From contig CANQJV010000005.1 of the NCBI GenBank assembly GCA_947624295.1, positions 31,829 to 95,828 on the forward strand: 64,000 nt of DNA, in the 5' to 3' direction. Shown here piece by piece: positions 24,853 through 35,366 of the stretch. Position numbers and translations under genes: made by a program. The stretch's first letter is position 1. Each line of letters begins with the position of its first letter. The notes beneath the pieces were generated by a model. That model saw only the letters and a list, made by a program, of their open reading frames with translations. It ran no database searches and was not told the DNA's origin. Origin of the DNA: an uncultured Ruminococcus sp. (GTDB lineage: Bacteria > Bacillota > Clostridia > Oscillospirales > Ruminococcaceae).

Positions 24853-26327
24853 AAAAAATTATCGCTATATCTTTTGCACTTTTATTCCTCTCATCTTGCG
24901 GAATTGTCGAAAATGTGCAGAATCCTACCGAAAAATCAACTGAAAAATCATCAGAATCTTCTGATGTATCTACTTCTATTGTAAATGCAAATTCAACAAC
25001 TGAATCTCAGGCGGATAGAGTACAGAACACTTCTCCGGCAGAATCAGGTGAAGTGCCGTCAACAACGCTACAGACAAATACAGCTGTATCTTCAGCAGTC
25101 AGAGGTGACTCCGCAATTCAGACAAGTATCTGGTCTGTTGTAACAGCAGTAACCGCCGTACAGAATACCGTTGCAAATGGCAATGGAAATGTCAGCAACA
25201 GTAATACTTCGCCTGTACAGGTCAACTCCGTGCAGACTTCTGCTAAAACTACCACTGTAACTTCAACGCCCGTTGTTGTGAATCCTGCTTCTGAAGTGGA
25301 AAATCACCTTGCAAATATGACTTTACACCAGAAAATCTGCCAGATGTTCATTGTCACTCCTGAATCAATTGACGGTTACGACAATACAACTTATATAGAC
25401 TGCAATTTCCATACTGGCTATGAACAGTACCCTGTCGGCGGAATAATCCTGTTTTCAGATAATATACAGGATTCAGGGCAAACTGCTGTTATGATTACCG
25501 ATATGCAGAACGATGCGCTTTTTGCAGGTACAGGAACATTCATAGCTGTTGACGAGGAAGGCGGAAATATTACAAGAGTACAGGAAAAACTCGGTACTCC
25601 GGCAGTCTATAATATGGAATACTACGGCTCTGTCAACGATTGGCAGACAGCTTATTCAGTCGGGGAAACTATTGGCAGTTACCTTGCGGAATACGGCTTT
25701 AACCTCGATTTCGCACCCGTTGCCGATGTCAATATAAACCCTTACAATGAACTCGGCTCACGTATTTTCAGTACAGACCCGCAAATCGTCTCTGATATGT
25801 CGAGTGCTGTCGTTGACGGCTTACAGTCGCAAGGTATATGCAGTACTCTGAAACATTTCCCCGGACTGGGAGCAGGCAACAACAATACTCATTACGGTTC
25901 AGTGTGGATTGACCGCACTTATGAACAGCTTGCTGAATGCGAATTTACAGCGTTCCGTGGAGGAATACAGGCAGGCAGTGAATTTGTTATGGTAGGTCAT
26001 CAGATAACATCAGCATCGGGAGATAATATGCCCGGAGATTTGTCGCACGTTGTCGTGACGGACTGGCTGAGAAACGAACTCGGCTTTGAGGGGATTGCAG
26101 TTACTGACAGCCATTCTATGGGAGCTATCGCTGATAATTACACAAGTGCCGATTCAGCAGTACTCGCAGTAGAGGCAGGTATAGATATGATACTTATGCC
26201 ATATAATCTTTCCGAAGCAGTGGCAGGTCTTGAAAATGCCGTTGAAACAGGACGTATCTCTGAAAGCCGTATAGATGAAAGCGTTATGCGTATTCTACAG
26301 AAAAAGTCTGAACTGGGCTTGATATAG
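24849..26327 (+). CDS. nagZ: Lipoprotein beta-N-acetylhexosaminidase (GH3, NagZ family)
   Basis: Exo-enzyme removing N-acetylglucosamine from muropeptides or similar substrates. A lipobox LFLSSC (Cys at about 17) anchors it outside the membrane. A long Ser/Thr/Asn/Gln linker (about 20-155) spaces the catalytic GH3 domain from the surface. Motifs: VDEEGGNITR, DFAPVADVN, KHFPGLGAGNNNTHYG (KH-F-P-G and the His of the acid/base dyad region), and nucleophile Asp in AVTDSHSMGAI. Likely peptidoglycan turnover. GTG start coupled to the gene before it. Confidence 0.9.
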   Translation: MKKIIAISFALLFLSSCGIVENVQNPTEKSTEKSSESSDVSTSIVNANSTTESQADRVQNTSPAESGEVPSTTLQTNTAVSSAVRGDSAIQTSIWSVVTAVTAVQNTVANGNGNVSNSNTSPVQVNSVQTSAKTTTVTSTPVVVNPASEVENHLANMTLHQKICQMFIVTPESIDGYDNTTYIDCNFHTGYEQYPVGGIILFSDNIQDSGQTAVMITDMQNDALFAGTGTFIAVDEEGGNITRVQEKLGTPAVYNMEYYGSVNDWQTAYSVGETIGSYLAEYGFNLDFAPVADVNINPYNELGSRIFSTDPQIVSDMSSAVVDGLQSQGICSTLKHFPGLGAGNNNTHYGSVWIDRTYEQLAECEFTAFRGGIQAGSEFVMVGHQITSASGDNMPGDLSHVVVTDWLRNELGFEGIAVTDSHSMGAIADNYTSADSAVLAVEAGIDMILMPYNLSEAVAGLENAVETGRISESRIDESVMRILQKKSELGLI

Positions 26328-26351
26328 GCGATTCCAAAAATGAAAACGCTT

Positions 26352-26452
26352 TTTATGCGGGGCAGGAAAAAAATAAATATATTTTTTCAGTAAAATTGCT
26401 CCGCAAATATAATTTTCTTTTCAGTAAAGTAATTTACTTATCTGAAAAAAAT
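26352..26452. repeat. Family C repeat fragments
   Basis: GGGGCAGGAAAAAAATAAATA followed by TTTTTTCAGTAAAATTGCTCC and TTTTCTTTTCAGTAAAGTAA. The following TTACTTATCTGAAAAAAAT also occurs at about 418-437. No gene here. Confidence 0.5.
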
Positions 26453-26475
26453 ATAAATCAAAGGAGTTAATTATT

Positions 26476-27087
26476 ATGTCTGAAATGTTTATCACTTGCC
26501 TTGATTTGGAAGGCGTACTTGTTCCTGAAATATGGATTGCTTTCTCTGAAGCTGTCGGCGTTCCCGAACTGAAAAAAACTACCCGTGATGAACCTGATTA
26601 CGATAAACTGATGAATTACAGAATAGCTATACTGAAAGAACACGGTTTAGGGCTGAAAGAAATACAGCAGACTATCGCCGGAATTGAACCGCTTGAGGGT
26701 GCAAAGGCTTTCCTTGACGAACTCCGTTCATTCTGCCAGACTATCATTATAAGCGATACTTTTACTCAATTCGCCTCGCCTTTAATGGTGAAACTCGGTC
26801 TGCCTACAATTTTCTGCAATACGCTGGAAGTCTCTGATAACGGCGAAATCACGGGTTACAGAATGAGGTGCGAAAAGTCCAAGCTGACTACTGTAAAAGC
26901 GTTGCAGTCTATGGGATTCGAAACAATAGCAAGCGGTGACAGTTTCAATGACCTCGGTATGATACAGGCAAGCCGTGCAGGATTCCTTTTCAGGACGACT
27001 GACCAGATAAAAGCCGATTATCCGCAGTATCCTGCATTTGAGGAGTACTCACAGCTGCTTGATGCAATAAAGCAGATTGTTAAGTAA
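26476..27087 (+). CDS. thrH: ThrH-type HAD phosphatase / homoserine phosphotransferase
   Basis: HAD-superfamily enzyme of 203 residues. Motif I is LDLEGVLVPEIW (nucleophile Asp and second acid replaced by Glu, as in ThrH), motif II IISDTF, and motif IV ASGDSFNDLGMI. It follows Pseudomonas ThrH closely through TTRD.PDYD.LM..R..IL.EHGL, PLEGA and RTTDQIKADYPQYPAF. ThrH dephosphorylates phosphoserine and can pass phosphate to homoserine. Here it could supply serine or threonine synthesis. An AAAGGAG site lies ten bases before the ATG. Confidence 0.88.
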   Translation: MSEMFITCLDLEGVLVPEIWIAFSEAVGVPELKKTTRDEPDYDKLMNYRIAILKEHGLGLKEIQQTIAGIEPLEGAKAFLDELRSFCQTIIISDTFTQFASPLMVKLGLPTIFCNTLEVSDNGEITGYRMRCEKSKLTTVKALQSMGFETIASGDSFNDLGMIQASRAGFLFRTTDQIKADYPQYPAFEEYSQLLDAIKQIVK

Positions 27088-27186
27088 TATACATATGGGT
27101 GTATGCAGGTGTATGCACCCGGTTTATGCTTTATTTGTAATAGATGAAAGTATATAGTTGATTTATTTATTTTTTATGCAAATCTC

Positions 27187-27215
27187 TTGAAATTATTGCA
27201 GTTATATGTTATAAT
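27187..27215 (+). promoter_or_regulatory. Promoter of purA
   Basis: TTGAAA, 17 bp, TATAAT with an extended TG (ATGTTATAAT). Confidence 0.75.
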
Positions 27216-27217
27216 AA

Positions 27218-28558
<1,341 letters not shown>

Positions 28559-28582
28559 ATATAAAAATAAGGAGGAACTCAC

Positions 28583-29968
28583 TTGAAAAAGATACTTTCA
28601 GCGGTACTCACTGCCTCACTTGCATTAAGCTCCGTATGTCTGCCAATGCAGTTATGTGCATATGATACGGCGATACAGGCGTTCAGTGCCGATGTAACAC
28701 AAGAAAGCCTTGCTGATGAAATAAGAACGCATTTTGTCAACAGAGATACTTCTTTCCAGATAAGTATGCCGTATGATATGTTCAGCTCGTGGGACGATTT
28801 GGAGGCAATCCTTGCAATTGCAGTTGAAGATACTCCTGAAAGCCGTCCTTATGAGGGTGATTATCTTGTGTGGCACATAGGTCGCTCACAATACAGATTG
28901 AGTTACGAAAACGGCAGTTGTGTTATAACATTTACAATGGAATACGATACCACAGCTGAACAGGAAGATGAACTTGCAGCCGCAATAAAAGATGCTCTTG
29001 ACGAACTTGACGTATACAACGCAAGCGATTACGAAAAAGTAAAAGCTGTACACGACTATATTATCGACAACGTAAGCTATAAACTCGATTCGACTGATAT
29101 TGTCCATACAGCGTATGGTGCGCTCATCAACGGTAAAGCTGTATGTGAAGGTTATTCGCTCCTGATGTACAGAATGCTCTCCGAACTGGGGATTGACGTG
29201 CGCTGTATCCCCGGAGTGACAGGCGGTGACCATATGTGGAATCTCGTCAACCTGTACGGTAAATACTACTATATTGATGTGACTTATGATGACGGTGTTG
29301 CCAATATGGACAGATATGCGTATTTCCTCAAAGGTTCAAAGGATTTCGATGAATTCAGCGACGAAGAAAAACACGTGTTTGAAGCTCCTACAGCGAATAA
29401 CTGGCTGTACGGGTACTATGGCGACGGTGATTTTCTCGGTCAATACAACATTTCCCCAACAGCTTTTGACCCGTCTGCACCGATTGTAACAACTACCACA
29501 AAAGCAACTACTACCACGACTACAATAAAAGTGACTACTACGACAACAAAAGCTACAACAACTACTACAAAAGCAACGACTTCAACCACGAAAACAACTA
29601 CAAAGGCTACTACCACAAAAGCAACAGCTTCACCTACGAAAACAACTACAAAGACAACTGCTCCGCCTGTAATAACAACTAAACCTGTTACAACTAAGCC
29701 TGTAGTAACTGATTACAATCTCGGCGATGTGAACGGCGATGATAAAGTTGATGCTATGGACGCTTCAATCGTTCTCCTTACTTACACTATGCTCTCAACT
29801 AATCAAAAAAGCGGTCTTACTCCCGAACAGGAAAAGGCTTGCGATGTCAATACAGACGGCAGAATTGATTCGTCTGATGCATCTCTGATTCTCAGCTACT
29901 ATGCGGCTCTGTCAACAGGTATGATTATCGATACACCGATTGATGAGTACATACAGTATATTTATTGA
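28583..29968 (+). CDS. Secreted transglutaminase-like protein with dockerin
   Basis: 461 residues with a signal peptide. A transglutaminase/protease-fold domain, about 145-300, has the triad Cys188 (GKAVCEGYS), His217 (GGDHMWN) and Asp232 (YYIDVTYDD). A Thr/Lys linker of about 70 residues (TTTTKATTT-type) leads to a C-terminal dockerin, GDVNGDDKVDAMDASIVLL / CDVNTDGRIDSSDASLIL, of a different sequence class from the xylanase dockerin. Cellulosome-attached proteins with this fold may cleave or cross-link peptides; the substrate is unknown. The TTG start has AAGGAGG about eight bases upstream. It lies 24 bases after purA. Confidence 0.85.
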   Translation: MKKILSAVLTASLALSSVCLPMQLCAYDTAIQAFSADVTQESLADEIRTHFVNRDTSFQISMPYDMFSSWDDLEAILAIAVEDTPESRPYEGDYLVWHIGRSQYRLSYENGSCVITFTMEYDTTAEQEDELAAAIKDALDELDVYNASDYEKVKAVHDYIIDNVSYKLDSTDIVHTAYGALINGKAVCEGYSLLMYRMLSELGIDVRCIPGVTGGDHMWNLVNLYGKYYYIDVTYDDGVANMDRYAYFLKGSKDFDEFSDEEKHVFEAPTANNWLYGYYGDGDFLGQYNISPTAFDPSAPIVTTTTKATTTTTTIKVTTTTTKATTTTTKATTSTTKTTTKATTTKATASPTKTTTKTTAPPVITTKPVTTKPVVTDYNLGDVNGDDKVDAMDASIVLLTYTMLSTNQKSGLTPEQEKACDVNTDGRIDSSDASLILSYYAALSTGMIIDTPIDEYIQYIY

Positions 29969-29989
29969 TACACGAAAGAGGGTGAAAAA

Positions 29990-31183
29990 ATGGACGGAAA
30001 CAATTCTCTTGACGAACTCGAATATACCGGTACTACTGAAAAAAAAGGTGCGCCTACAGACGTATCTGCACCGATTCTTGACGATTTCGGCTATGATGCA
30101 CCCGTAACTGCCAAAAAAGGTATGCCCACGGAAGTAACTGCGCCCGTGCTTGATGATATGGATTACTATTCACCGCCTCCGGCAGCCAAAAAGGGTATGC
30201 CTACAGGTGTATCAGCTCCCGTGCTTGACGATATGGACGACTATGCGCCCTCTCAGGCTAAAAAGGGTATGCCGACGGAAGTAACTGCGCCTGTACTCGA
30301 TGACAGCGATGAACCGTATCAGGCAGATGAACCTGATGTTCTCATAATGACGGACGAGGAAATAATTGAAACTTTTTCGCCTGAACAGCTTGAAACTTAC
30401 AACAGATTACCCGACGCAAACAAACGTAAAGTTATTGAACTTATGCGGAAACAGTTAGGTGCGGAAGAACCGCCTGTTGAAGTTACAGCACCTGTTCTTG
30501 ATGAGGATAATTACTCACCGCCTGAAAAACCTGCACCTGCAATTGAGGAGGAAAAACCGCCTGAACCGCAGAAACCGCTGACAGCTCCCGTACTTGACGA
30601 CGAACCTGAACCGCCGAAATATCAGCCGAAATTTGTTGATGAGGATTTGGAACGGGCTAAGCGTGAGGGCGCAAAACAAGCTGTATCTTCACAACTCATA
30701 TCAGAACAGAAAGATTCAAAAGAAAGTCTGCGCATGATGTTGGAACTCAAAGAGGAACGCAGGCGTGAGGAGGCTCAGAAAGGCTTCAAATGGGTGATAG
30801 TGCTTGCAATTGTCGGTCTTATCGGAGCTGTAGCGTTCTACCTGCTGTACACGGGTTCACTCGGACTTACCTACAAAGACGGCATTGACGGATTTGCGGG
30901 AATAATCAAGGATTCCGCACTGTACATAACAATAGCTATGGGTGCTACTTCTCTCGCAATGGTGTCGGGTATCGGCTTTTTCAAATCGCTTGCATCACTG
31001 GTGTACCTGTTAGCAGGCATAATACAGGTTTTCCCGGGATTCGTGATGATTGCCCAGCATGAGGGAAGTCAGGGGCTTGCAATAGCACTGTATGCCATTG
31101 CAATTATCTGCACAATAGGCGTATTTTTCGGCTTATCCGCTGTGGAATCAGTCAGCTTGTATTTCAAGCGAAAAGAATTATGA
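29990..31183 (+). CDS. Membrane protein with tandem KKGMPTxVxAPVLDD cytoplasmic repeats
   Basis: 397 residues without signal peptide. Residues 18-108 hold four near-identical 15-residue units (KKGMPTEVTAPVLDD), spaced by Tyr/Pro/Asp-rich linkers. Two decayed units (EVTAPVLDED, LTAPVLDDEP) flank a small helical domain (TDEEIIETFSPEQLETYNRL). A charged coil (about 215-255) leads to about four membrane helices (WVIVLAIVGLIGAVAFYLLY and following). The repeat tail looks like a docking array for a partner protein. No family recognised. RBS AGAGGGTG precedes the ATG. Upstream neighbour 21 bases away; pspA follows under its own promoter. Confidence 0.75.
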   Translation: MDGNNSLDELEYTGTTEKKGAPTDVSAPILDDFGYDAPVTAKKGMPTEVTAPVLDDMDYYSPPPAAKKGMPTGVSAPVLDDMDDYAPSQAKKGMPTEVTAPVLDDSDEPYQADEPDVLIMTDEEIIETFSPEQLETYNRLPDANKRKVIELMRKQLGAEEPPVEVTAPVLDEDNYSPPEKPAPAIEEEKPPEPQKPLTAPVLDDEPEPPKYQPKFVDEDLERAKREGAKQAVSSQLISEQKDSKESLRMMLELKEERRREEAQKGFKWVIVLAIVGLIGAVAFYLLYTGSLGLTYKDGIDGFAGIIKDSALYITIAMGATSLAMVSGIGFFKSLASLVYLLAGIIQVFPGFVMIAQHEGSQGLAIALYAIAIICTIGVFFGLSAVESVSLYFKRKEL

Positions 31184-31201
31184 ATTTTTTTGAAAAAATC
31201 C

Positions 31202-31230
31202 TTGACATTTCAGGGAATATGTTTTATAAT
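31202..31230 (+). promoter_or_regulatory. Promoter of pspA
   Basis: TTGACA, 17 bp, TATAAT: consensus in both hexamers. Confidence 0.85.
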
Positions 31231-31263
31231 ATAATTATACAATCATGAAGGAGGATTATTATT

Positions 31264-31956
31264 ATGGGAATATTCCAGAGAATAGGCGACATTGCCAAAT
31301 CAAACATAAACGATTTGCTTGATAAGGCAGAAGACCCTGAAAAAATGGTCAAACAAATTATCATCGATATGCAGAAAGAGCTGAACGTTGCTACACAAAA
31401 TTACGGTAAAGCTAAATCAAGCGAAATGCTTGCAAAAAGACAGCTCGATAACGCTAAGAAAGTTTCCCTTGACTGGGAAAATAAGGCTAAAGCTGCACTT
31501 TCGCAGGGTAATCAGGACTTAGCTCGTGAGGCTCTCTCCCGTAAAGTGAAAGCTGATGAGGACGTTGCTAACTATCAGCAGATGTATGATTCGATTTCAG
31601 CACAGACACAACAGGTCGGTGACCAAGTAGAACAGCTTAAAGCTAAACTGAATGAGGCTAAATCACGTCAGGCTATGCTTATTGCACGTTCGCAGATGGC
31701 TGATACAAAGAAAAATATCGCTAAATCGCAGGGTAACTTTGACGGCTCAAGCGCATTGGAGAAATTCAACCGCATGGAAGAAAAGGTCATGAGGAAAGAA
31801 GCTGAAGCTGATGCTTTCAACGAGATTGCTACAGGCGGAAGTATTGAAACAGACCTTAATGATTCTTTTGCTGAAGTTGAAAAAAATGCCAAAGTTGACG
31901 AGGAACTTGCAAGACTTATGGCGAGTATGAACAACAATAACGAGGTAAACGAATGA
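31264..31956 (+). CDS. pspA: PspA/IM30 (Vipp1) family membrane-stress protein
   Basis: 230 residues, almost wholly helical coiled coil, beginning GIFQRIGDIAKSNINDLLDK with the amphipathic first helix of the family, then AEDPEKMVKQIIIDM. PspA/IM30 proteins form ESCRT-III-like rods and protect membranes under stress. No other psp genes are seen, but a one-pass membrane protein overlaps its 3' end and a repeat-tailed membrane protein is just upstream. These may be its anchors. Strong GGAGG site. Confidence 0.9.
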   Translation: MGIFQRIGDIAKSNINDLLDKAEDPEKMVKQIIIDMQKELNVATQNYGKAKSSEMLAKRQLDNAKKVSLDWENKAKAALSQGNQDLAREALSRKVKADEDVANYQQMYDSISAQTQQVGDQVEQLKAKLNEAKSRQAMLIARSQMADTKKNIAKSQGNFDGSSALEKFNRMEEKVMRKEAEADAFNEIATGGSIETDLNDSFAEVEKNAKVDEELARLMASMNNNNEVNE

Positions 31957-32114
31957 AAAGCGAAATGAATCCAAAAAATATTTTCAGTATGCTTATCCCG
32001 ATTGTAGGTGCAATTTTTATTGCGTGTGCATCTATACTGTACATTCTGTATAAAAGCTGGAGTAATAAGGCGTATTTTGAACGCTGGAAAGATTATGAGG
32101 ATTGTGGAGTATAA
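31953..32114 (+). CDS. One-pass membrane protein overlapping pspA (53 aa)
   Basis: Starts MKSEMNPKNIFSMLIPIVGA and has a single helix MLIPIVGAIFIACASILYIL, then a charged tail with KSWSNKAYFERWKDYEDCGV. The ATG overlaps the pspA stop as ATGA, with GAGGT eight bases before it, which argues for coupled translation. No family recognised. A role as a membrane partner of PspA is inference from the overlap. Confidence 0.75.
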   Translation: MKSEMNPKNIFSMLIPIVGAIFIACASILYILYKSWSNKAYFERWKDYEDCGV

Positions 32115-32127
32115 AATAGAATGTACA

Positions 32128-32158
32128 AAAAAGCCGGAGCAGATTTTGCTCCGGTTTT
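32128..32158. terminator. Bidirectional terminator after pspA
   Basis: GCCGGAGCA-gattt-TGCTCCGGT with TTTT on plus and TTTTTT on minus; it serves the convergent regulator gene too. Confidence 0.85.
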
Positions 32159-32175
32159 GTTATATTATTTGAGAT

Positions 32176-33402
32176 TTATTTGAGGATAAGACCACCTTTA
32201 TTATAGAAACCGTTCTGTATCATCAGTGCGCAACCGCCGAGGAAATTATTTTTACCGTCGAGCTTACTGAGGACAACTCTGTCAGCAATATCTTCGTTTG
32301 TAAGGCGAATAATTTCACGCTTTACATAGTCGAACTGCTTTTCATTGAGTTTGTAGTTGTGGAGGACAATTTTCTTAGCGAAATGGCTTATAGCAATATT
32401 GTTGATGAGGACAGCGTATTTGCCGATAATGTCATCGAGAACAGCTTTAACAGATTCCTCGCCTCTCATGATAGCGTTGAAAACATTTTCAGTATTGATA
32501 TTTTTCTTGTCGCCCTTTGTAATTTCCCAGAGAACAGGCGTTTTATCCTGCGATAAAATTTCAGCGAAAGCCGAAATCATAGCATTTTTTGAGATTTCAG
32601 CACGTGCCGAGCCTTTAGGATAACCCTCATATTCCTTGCCGTTCGGAGCAACAATATACTTTTCAATCATAGAGGTGTAGTAAATATAGTCGCTTGAGAG
32701 TTCATTTTTGTTTACGATAGCAAGGTTAAGCTGATTACCGTTGTGGAGGAAAGCCGTATTTGTCTGATAACTGTTTTGAGTTTTGAAATCATTACTTGCG
32801 AGAGCCATAAGACCAACAGCATTACCGCATTTTATATCAACGTCAATACCTGCTGACAATTTTTCGATAAAGCTGGTGAAATCGAGTTCGCCGTCCTTAT
32901 AGAAAATCTTGAGTTTACCCCACATAGACGGTACGATACCGATACCAAGACCAAGGATTTTATCTTTTGTGAGGGCACTGTTTTCAATCATAGTATTGAC
33001 AGCCTTGATTATGTAAGCGATAATATCCTTACTTGTAGTCCTGTCATCAATTTCCATACTTGACTTGTCAAGAACTTCAGAATCGAGATTAGTAAGACCG
33101 ACAGTAACTTCTTTTTCATCGACAACTGCGCCGAGAGCGAAACGGCTGTTTACATTTATATCGATGAGTATTTTTCTTCTGCCTTTCTGGAGTTTTTCGG
33201 TATTAACCGGTGCTTCTCCGATTTCAACAAGAATGCCTTCTTCAATCATTTCATTAGTGATAATAGTAACAGCGGCTCTTGTGATTTCGAGAGTGCTTGC
33301 AACGTCTACTCTTGAAATAGGACCGCATTCTCTTATTATCCTAAGTATCTGCATTCTGTTGCGTCTTTTCAGGTCGAGCTTACTGATTCCTCTTTTTTCC
33401 AT
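32176..33402 (-). CDS. ROK-family (NagC/XylR-like) transcriptional regulator with degenerate sugar domain
   Basis: 408 residues. An N-terminal winged helix-turn-helix (KRRNRMQILRIIRECGPISR, then VDVASTLEITRAAVTIIT) is followed by a ROK/ASKHA domain: ALGAVVDEKEVTVGLTNLD, GLGIGIVPSMWGK. The usual zinc motif (CxCGxxGCxE) is missing and the phosphate loops are weak, so sugar-kinase activity is unlikely. It probably binds a sugar signal loosely or not at all. ATG chosen because GGAG is nine bases upstream; an ATG five codons earlier overlaps it. Target unknown; a palindrome in its own leader suggests autoregulation. Confidence 0.85.
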   Translation of the reverse strand: MEKRGISKLDLKRRNRMQILRIIRECGPISRVDVASTLEITRAAVTIITNEMIEEGILVEIGEAPVNTEKLQKGRRKILIDINVNSRFALGAVVDEKEVTVGLTNLDSEVLDKSSMEIDDRTTSKDIIAYIIKAVNTMIENSALTKDKILGLGIGIVPSMWGKLKIFYKDGELDFTSFIEKLSAGIDVDIKCGNAVGLMALASNDFKTQNSYQTNTAFLHNGNQLNLAIVNKNELSSDYIYYTSMIEKYIVAPNGKEYEGYPKGSARAEISKNAMISAFAEILSQDKTPVLWEITKGDKKNINTENVFNAIMRGEESVKAVLDDIIGKYAVLINNIAISHFAKKIVLHNYKLNEKQFDYVKREIIRLTNEDIADRVVLSKLDGKNNFLGGCALMIQNGFYNKGGLILK

Positions 33403-33462
33403 TTTAATTAACTCCATTCTTTATAATATTTTGATAAGTGTGGTTAGGTAAGAGAAAAACAG

Positions 33463-33486
33463 GAGTAATCCGGTTAAAGATTACTC
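33463..33486 (-). promoter_or_regulatory. Candidate operator of the ROK-type regulator
   Basis: Perfect palindrome GAGTAATC-N8-GATTACTC in the leader of the regulator gene, downstream of a TATAAT (minus strand, about 33520) with a weak -35. It could equally be a leader hairpin. Confidence 0.4.
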
Positions 33487-33573
33487 AATTTATAATTTAT
33501 ATTATAGCACGTTTCTGCTAAAAAATAAACCTTTTTTCTGAAAATTTTCTAAAAATCAGCATATTTAACAAAA

Positions 33574-34503
33574 TCAGCGGGATATTTTTGTTAAATATTC
33601 TGTTAATTCAACAATCAGGGGTAAAGTGACGATTGAGAGAAGTGTACCGGCTGTAAAAATTTCCGATGCGTACAGATAATTTTTCCCGTGGCTGAGGCAT
33701 TGGAGAGTACACATAGCTGCGGGAGGTGCTGCAAATGCAACAATTACAGTAAGGCGGACTTTTTGGTCGACGGGGAGAAATGATAAGGCGAGCGAAAGCA
33801 ATACCGGGAGTATAATAAGTTTCAATGCACACACTCTGTATACTCCGGACTTCTTCAGCATTTTGAGAACATTTGTTTCAGCCATACTTATTCCCGATAC
33901 AATCATTGCCATAGGTGTATTCAAATCGGCGATATATTGCAGTGCTTTTGACGGGAGTGCAGGTAATTTTATTTGCAGGAAAAACGTAATCAAGCCTAAA
34001 ACGATTGATATTACAGTAGGCGAATAGAAAACTTTCAGGACTTTTTTCATATCACGTTCGCCTGTAAGCATAATTATACCGTGCGTCCATACAGCGAGAT
34101 TGAAAACAGTGATGAAAGCTGTAAGGTAGAATACACCCTCATTCCCGAACATTGCATTTGCAAGAGGTATCCCCATAAAACCGCAGTTTGAGTAGATTGC
34201 CGAAAAACGTTCTATTTCAGTTTCCCTGCCGTCTTTTGCGGGGATAAACAGGTATATCAGGGTAATCATTACAGCGAAAGTCCCTATTGACAGCAAAAAC
34301 GCAACAAGCAGATTTTTCACAAGATTATCATGGATTTCGGTCTGATACGACATGAAAATCATAACAGGATTAACTATTTGCAGTACGAATTTTGAGAGTT
34401 CCCTGTTGGCTGAACTGCTGATAATACCCGTTTTATTGCATAGTACGCCGACAAGCATCAGAATCAGCATAATAACAGTCTGATTGAAGATAATACCGGA
34501 CAA
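33574..34503 (-). CDS. AEC-family (auxin efflux carrier-type) transporter
   Basis: 309 residues with about ten membrane helices in two five-helix halves. The family hallmark is NSGFMGIP-like: YSNCGFMGIPLANAMFG; a second NTPMAMIVSGISMAE crossover lies in the second half. AEC members move malate, malonate or other organic anions; the substrate here is unknown. The TTG start has GGGAG ten bases upstream. An intrinsic terminator of the gene before abuts that ribosome site, leaving no room for a promoter, so expression must come by read-through or from a promoter inside the previous gene. Confidence 0.85.
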   Translation of the reverse strand: MSGIIFNQTVIMLILMLVGVLCNKTGIISSSANRELSKFVLQIVNPVMIFMSYQTEIHDNLVKNLLVAFLLSIGTFAVMITLIYLFIPAKDGRETEIERFSAIYSNCGFMGIPLANAMFGNEGVFYLTAFITVFNLAVWTHGIIMLTGERDMKKVLKVFYSPTVISIVLGLITFFLQIKLPALPSKALQYIADLNTPMAMIVSGISMAETNVLKMLKKSGVYRVCALKLIILPVLLSLALSFLPVDQKVRLTVIVAFAAPPAAMCTLQCLSHGKNYLYASEIFTAGTLLSIVTLPLIVELTEYLTKISR

Positions 34504-34519
34504 ATTGAATCATCTCCCG

Positions 34520-34544
34520 AAAAAAGCCGGAGAAATACTCCGGC
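34520..34544 (-). terminator. Terminator abutting the ribosome site of the AEC transporter gene
   Basis: On the minus strand GCCGGAG-tattt-CTCCGGC-TTTTTT, then CGGGAG (ribosome site) one base later. Confidence 0.8.
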
Positions 34545-34550
34545 ATAGCA

Positions 34551-35168
34551 TTATTGAAAGTTTATAGCCTCGTCAATGAAATCGAAATGTGACTGACTGC
34601 ATTGCGGACAGAATTTCCAGCCCTCGTTTTTGATTTTGGCAACGCATAGCCACCCCGACGGGGTTTCGTCACCGCCGTTTTTTATTTTGAACGTCATATT
34701 GACTTCAACACGGTAAACTTTTTTAACATCATCAGGGTCAAGCTGATACTCGTTTTCGTAAAATTTTTTTACTTCATCGAGATTGCTTCCGCTGAGTTCT
34801 TCTTTGGCGACTATATCACATTTCGCCTTTTTCAAGTCCAATTCTTCCATACGTGTTTCAATACGGTCATCATTTTCCTTGAGGTAATCTTTCCATTCAG
34901 TACCTGCATTTTTTTCGTTTACTCTTTTAACCATAAGCATATCATCAGTATAAATTGCCTCCATAATTTCAAGCGAATCAGCCTTATTTATACCGTGGAT
35001 AACATCATCTACAGGCTTTTTGTAAGCGTTCACGCCTGAATAGATTGCAATGCAAATCGCCGTTATAACAGTGATTACAGCAACAATGGCGATTATAGTT
35101 AAAACTTTTTTCGCCTTTTTTTTAGGCTTTTTGACTTCTTCAAAATCCTTTTGTTCAATAACTTCCAT
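34551..35168 (-). CDS. One-pass membrane protein of unknown function
   Basis: 205 residues. A Lys-rich cytoplasmic start (FEEVKKPKKKAKK) is followed by one membrane helix (VLTIIAIVAVITVITAICIA). The external domain of about 150 residues has a Cys pair near the end (WKFCPQCSQSHFDF). The C-terminal half, with VEVNMTFKIKNG and WLCVAKIKNEGWKFC, resembles small beta-rich lumenal domains. No family assigned. The ATG is chosen after GGAGAG; an in-frame TTG four codons earlier lies in that site. Ends in a terminator that runs straight into the AEC transporter gene. Confidence 0.7.
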   Translation of the reverse strand: MEVIEQKDFEEVKKPKKKAKKVLTIIAIVAVITVITAICIAIYSGVNAYKKPVDDVIHGINKADSLEIMEAIYTDDMLMVKRVNEKNAGTEWKDYLKENDDRIETRMEELDLKKAKCDIVAKEELSGSNLDEVKKFYENEYQLDPDDVKKVYRVEVNMTFKIKNGGDETPSGWLCVAKIKNEGWKFCPQCSQSHFDFIDEAINFQ

Positions 35169-35366
35169 AATTCTCTCCAAAAATAAAATTTATATCTTAT
35201 ATAAATATTTTACCACATTTCTCCTGTAAAGTCAAGTATATTTTCAATATCATCTGCAAATAATAACGGCAGAGGTGACAAATATGGACGATGAAGATAT
35301 GAAAATATACATTCCGAAATCAAACTCTACTGAAATTTGCGGTAACGACAGCGATGAGGTGAGAAT

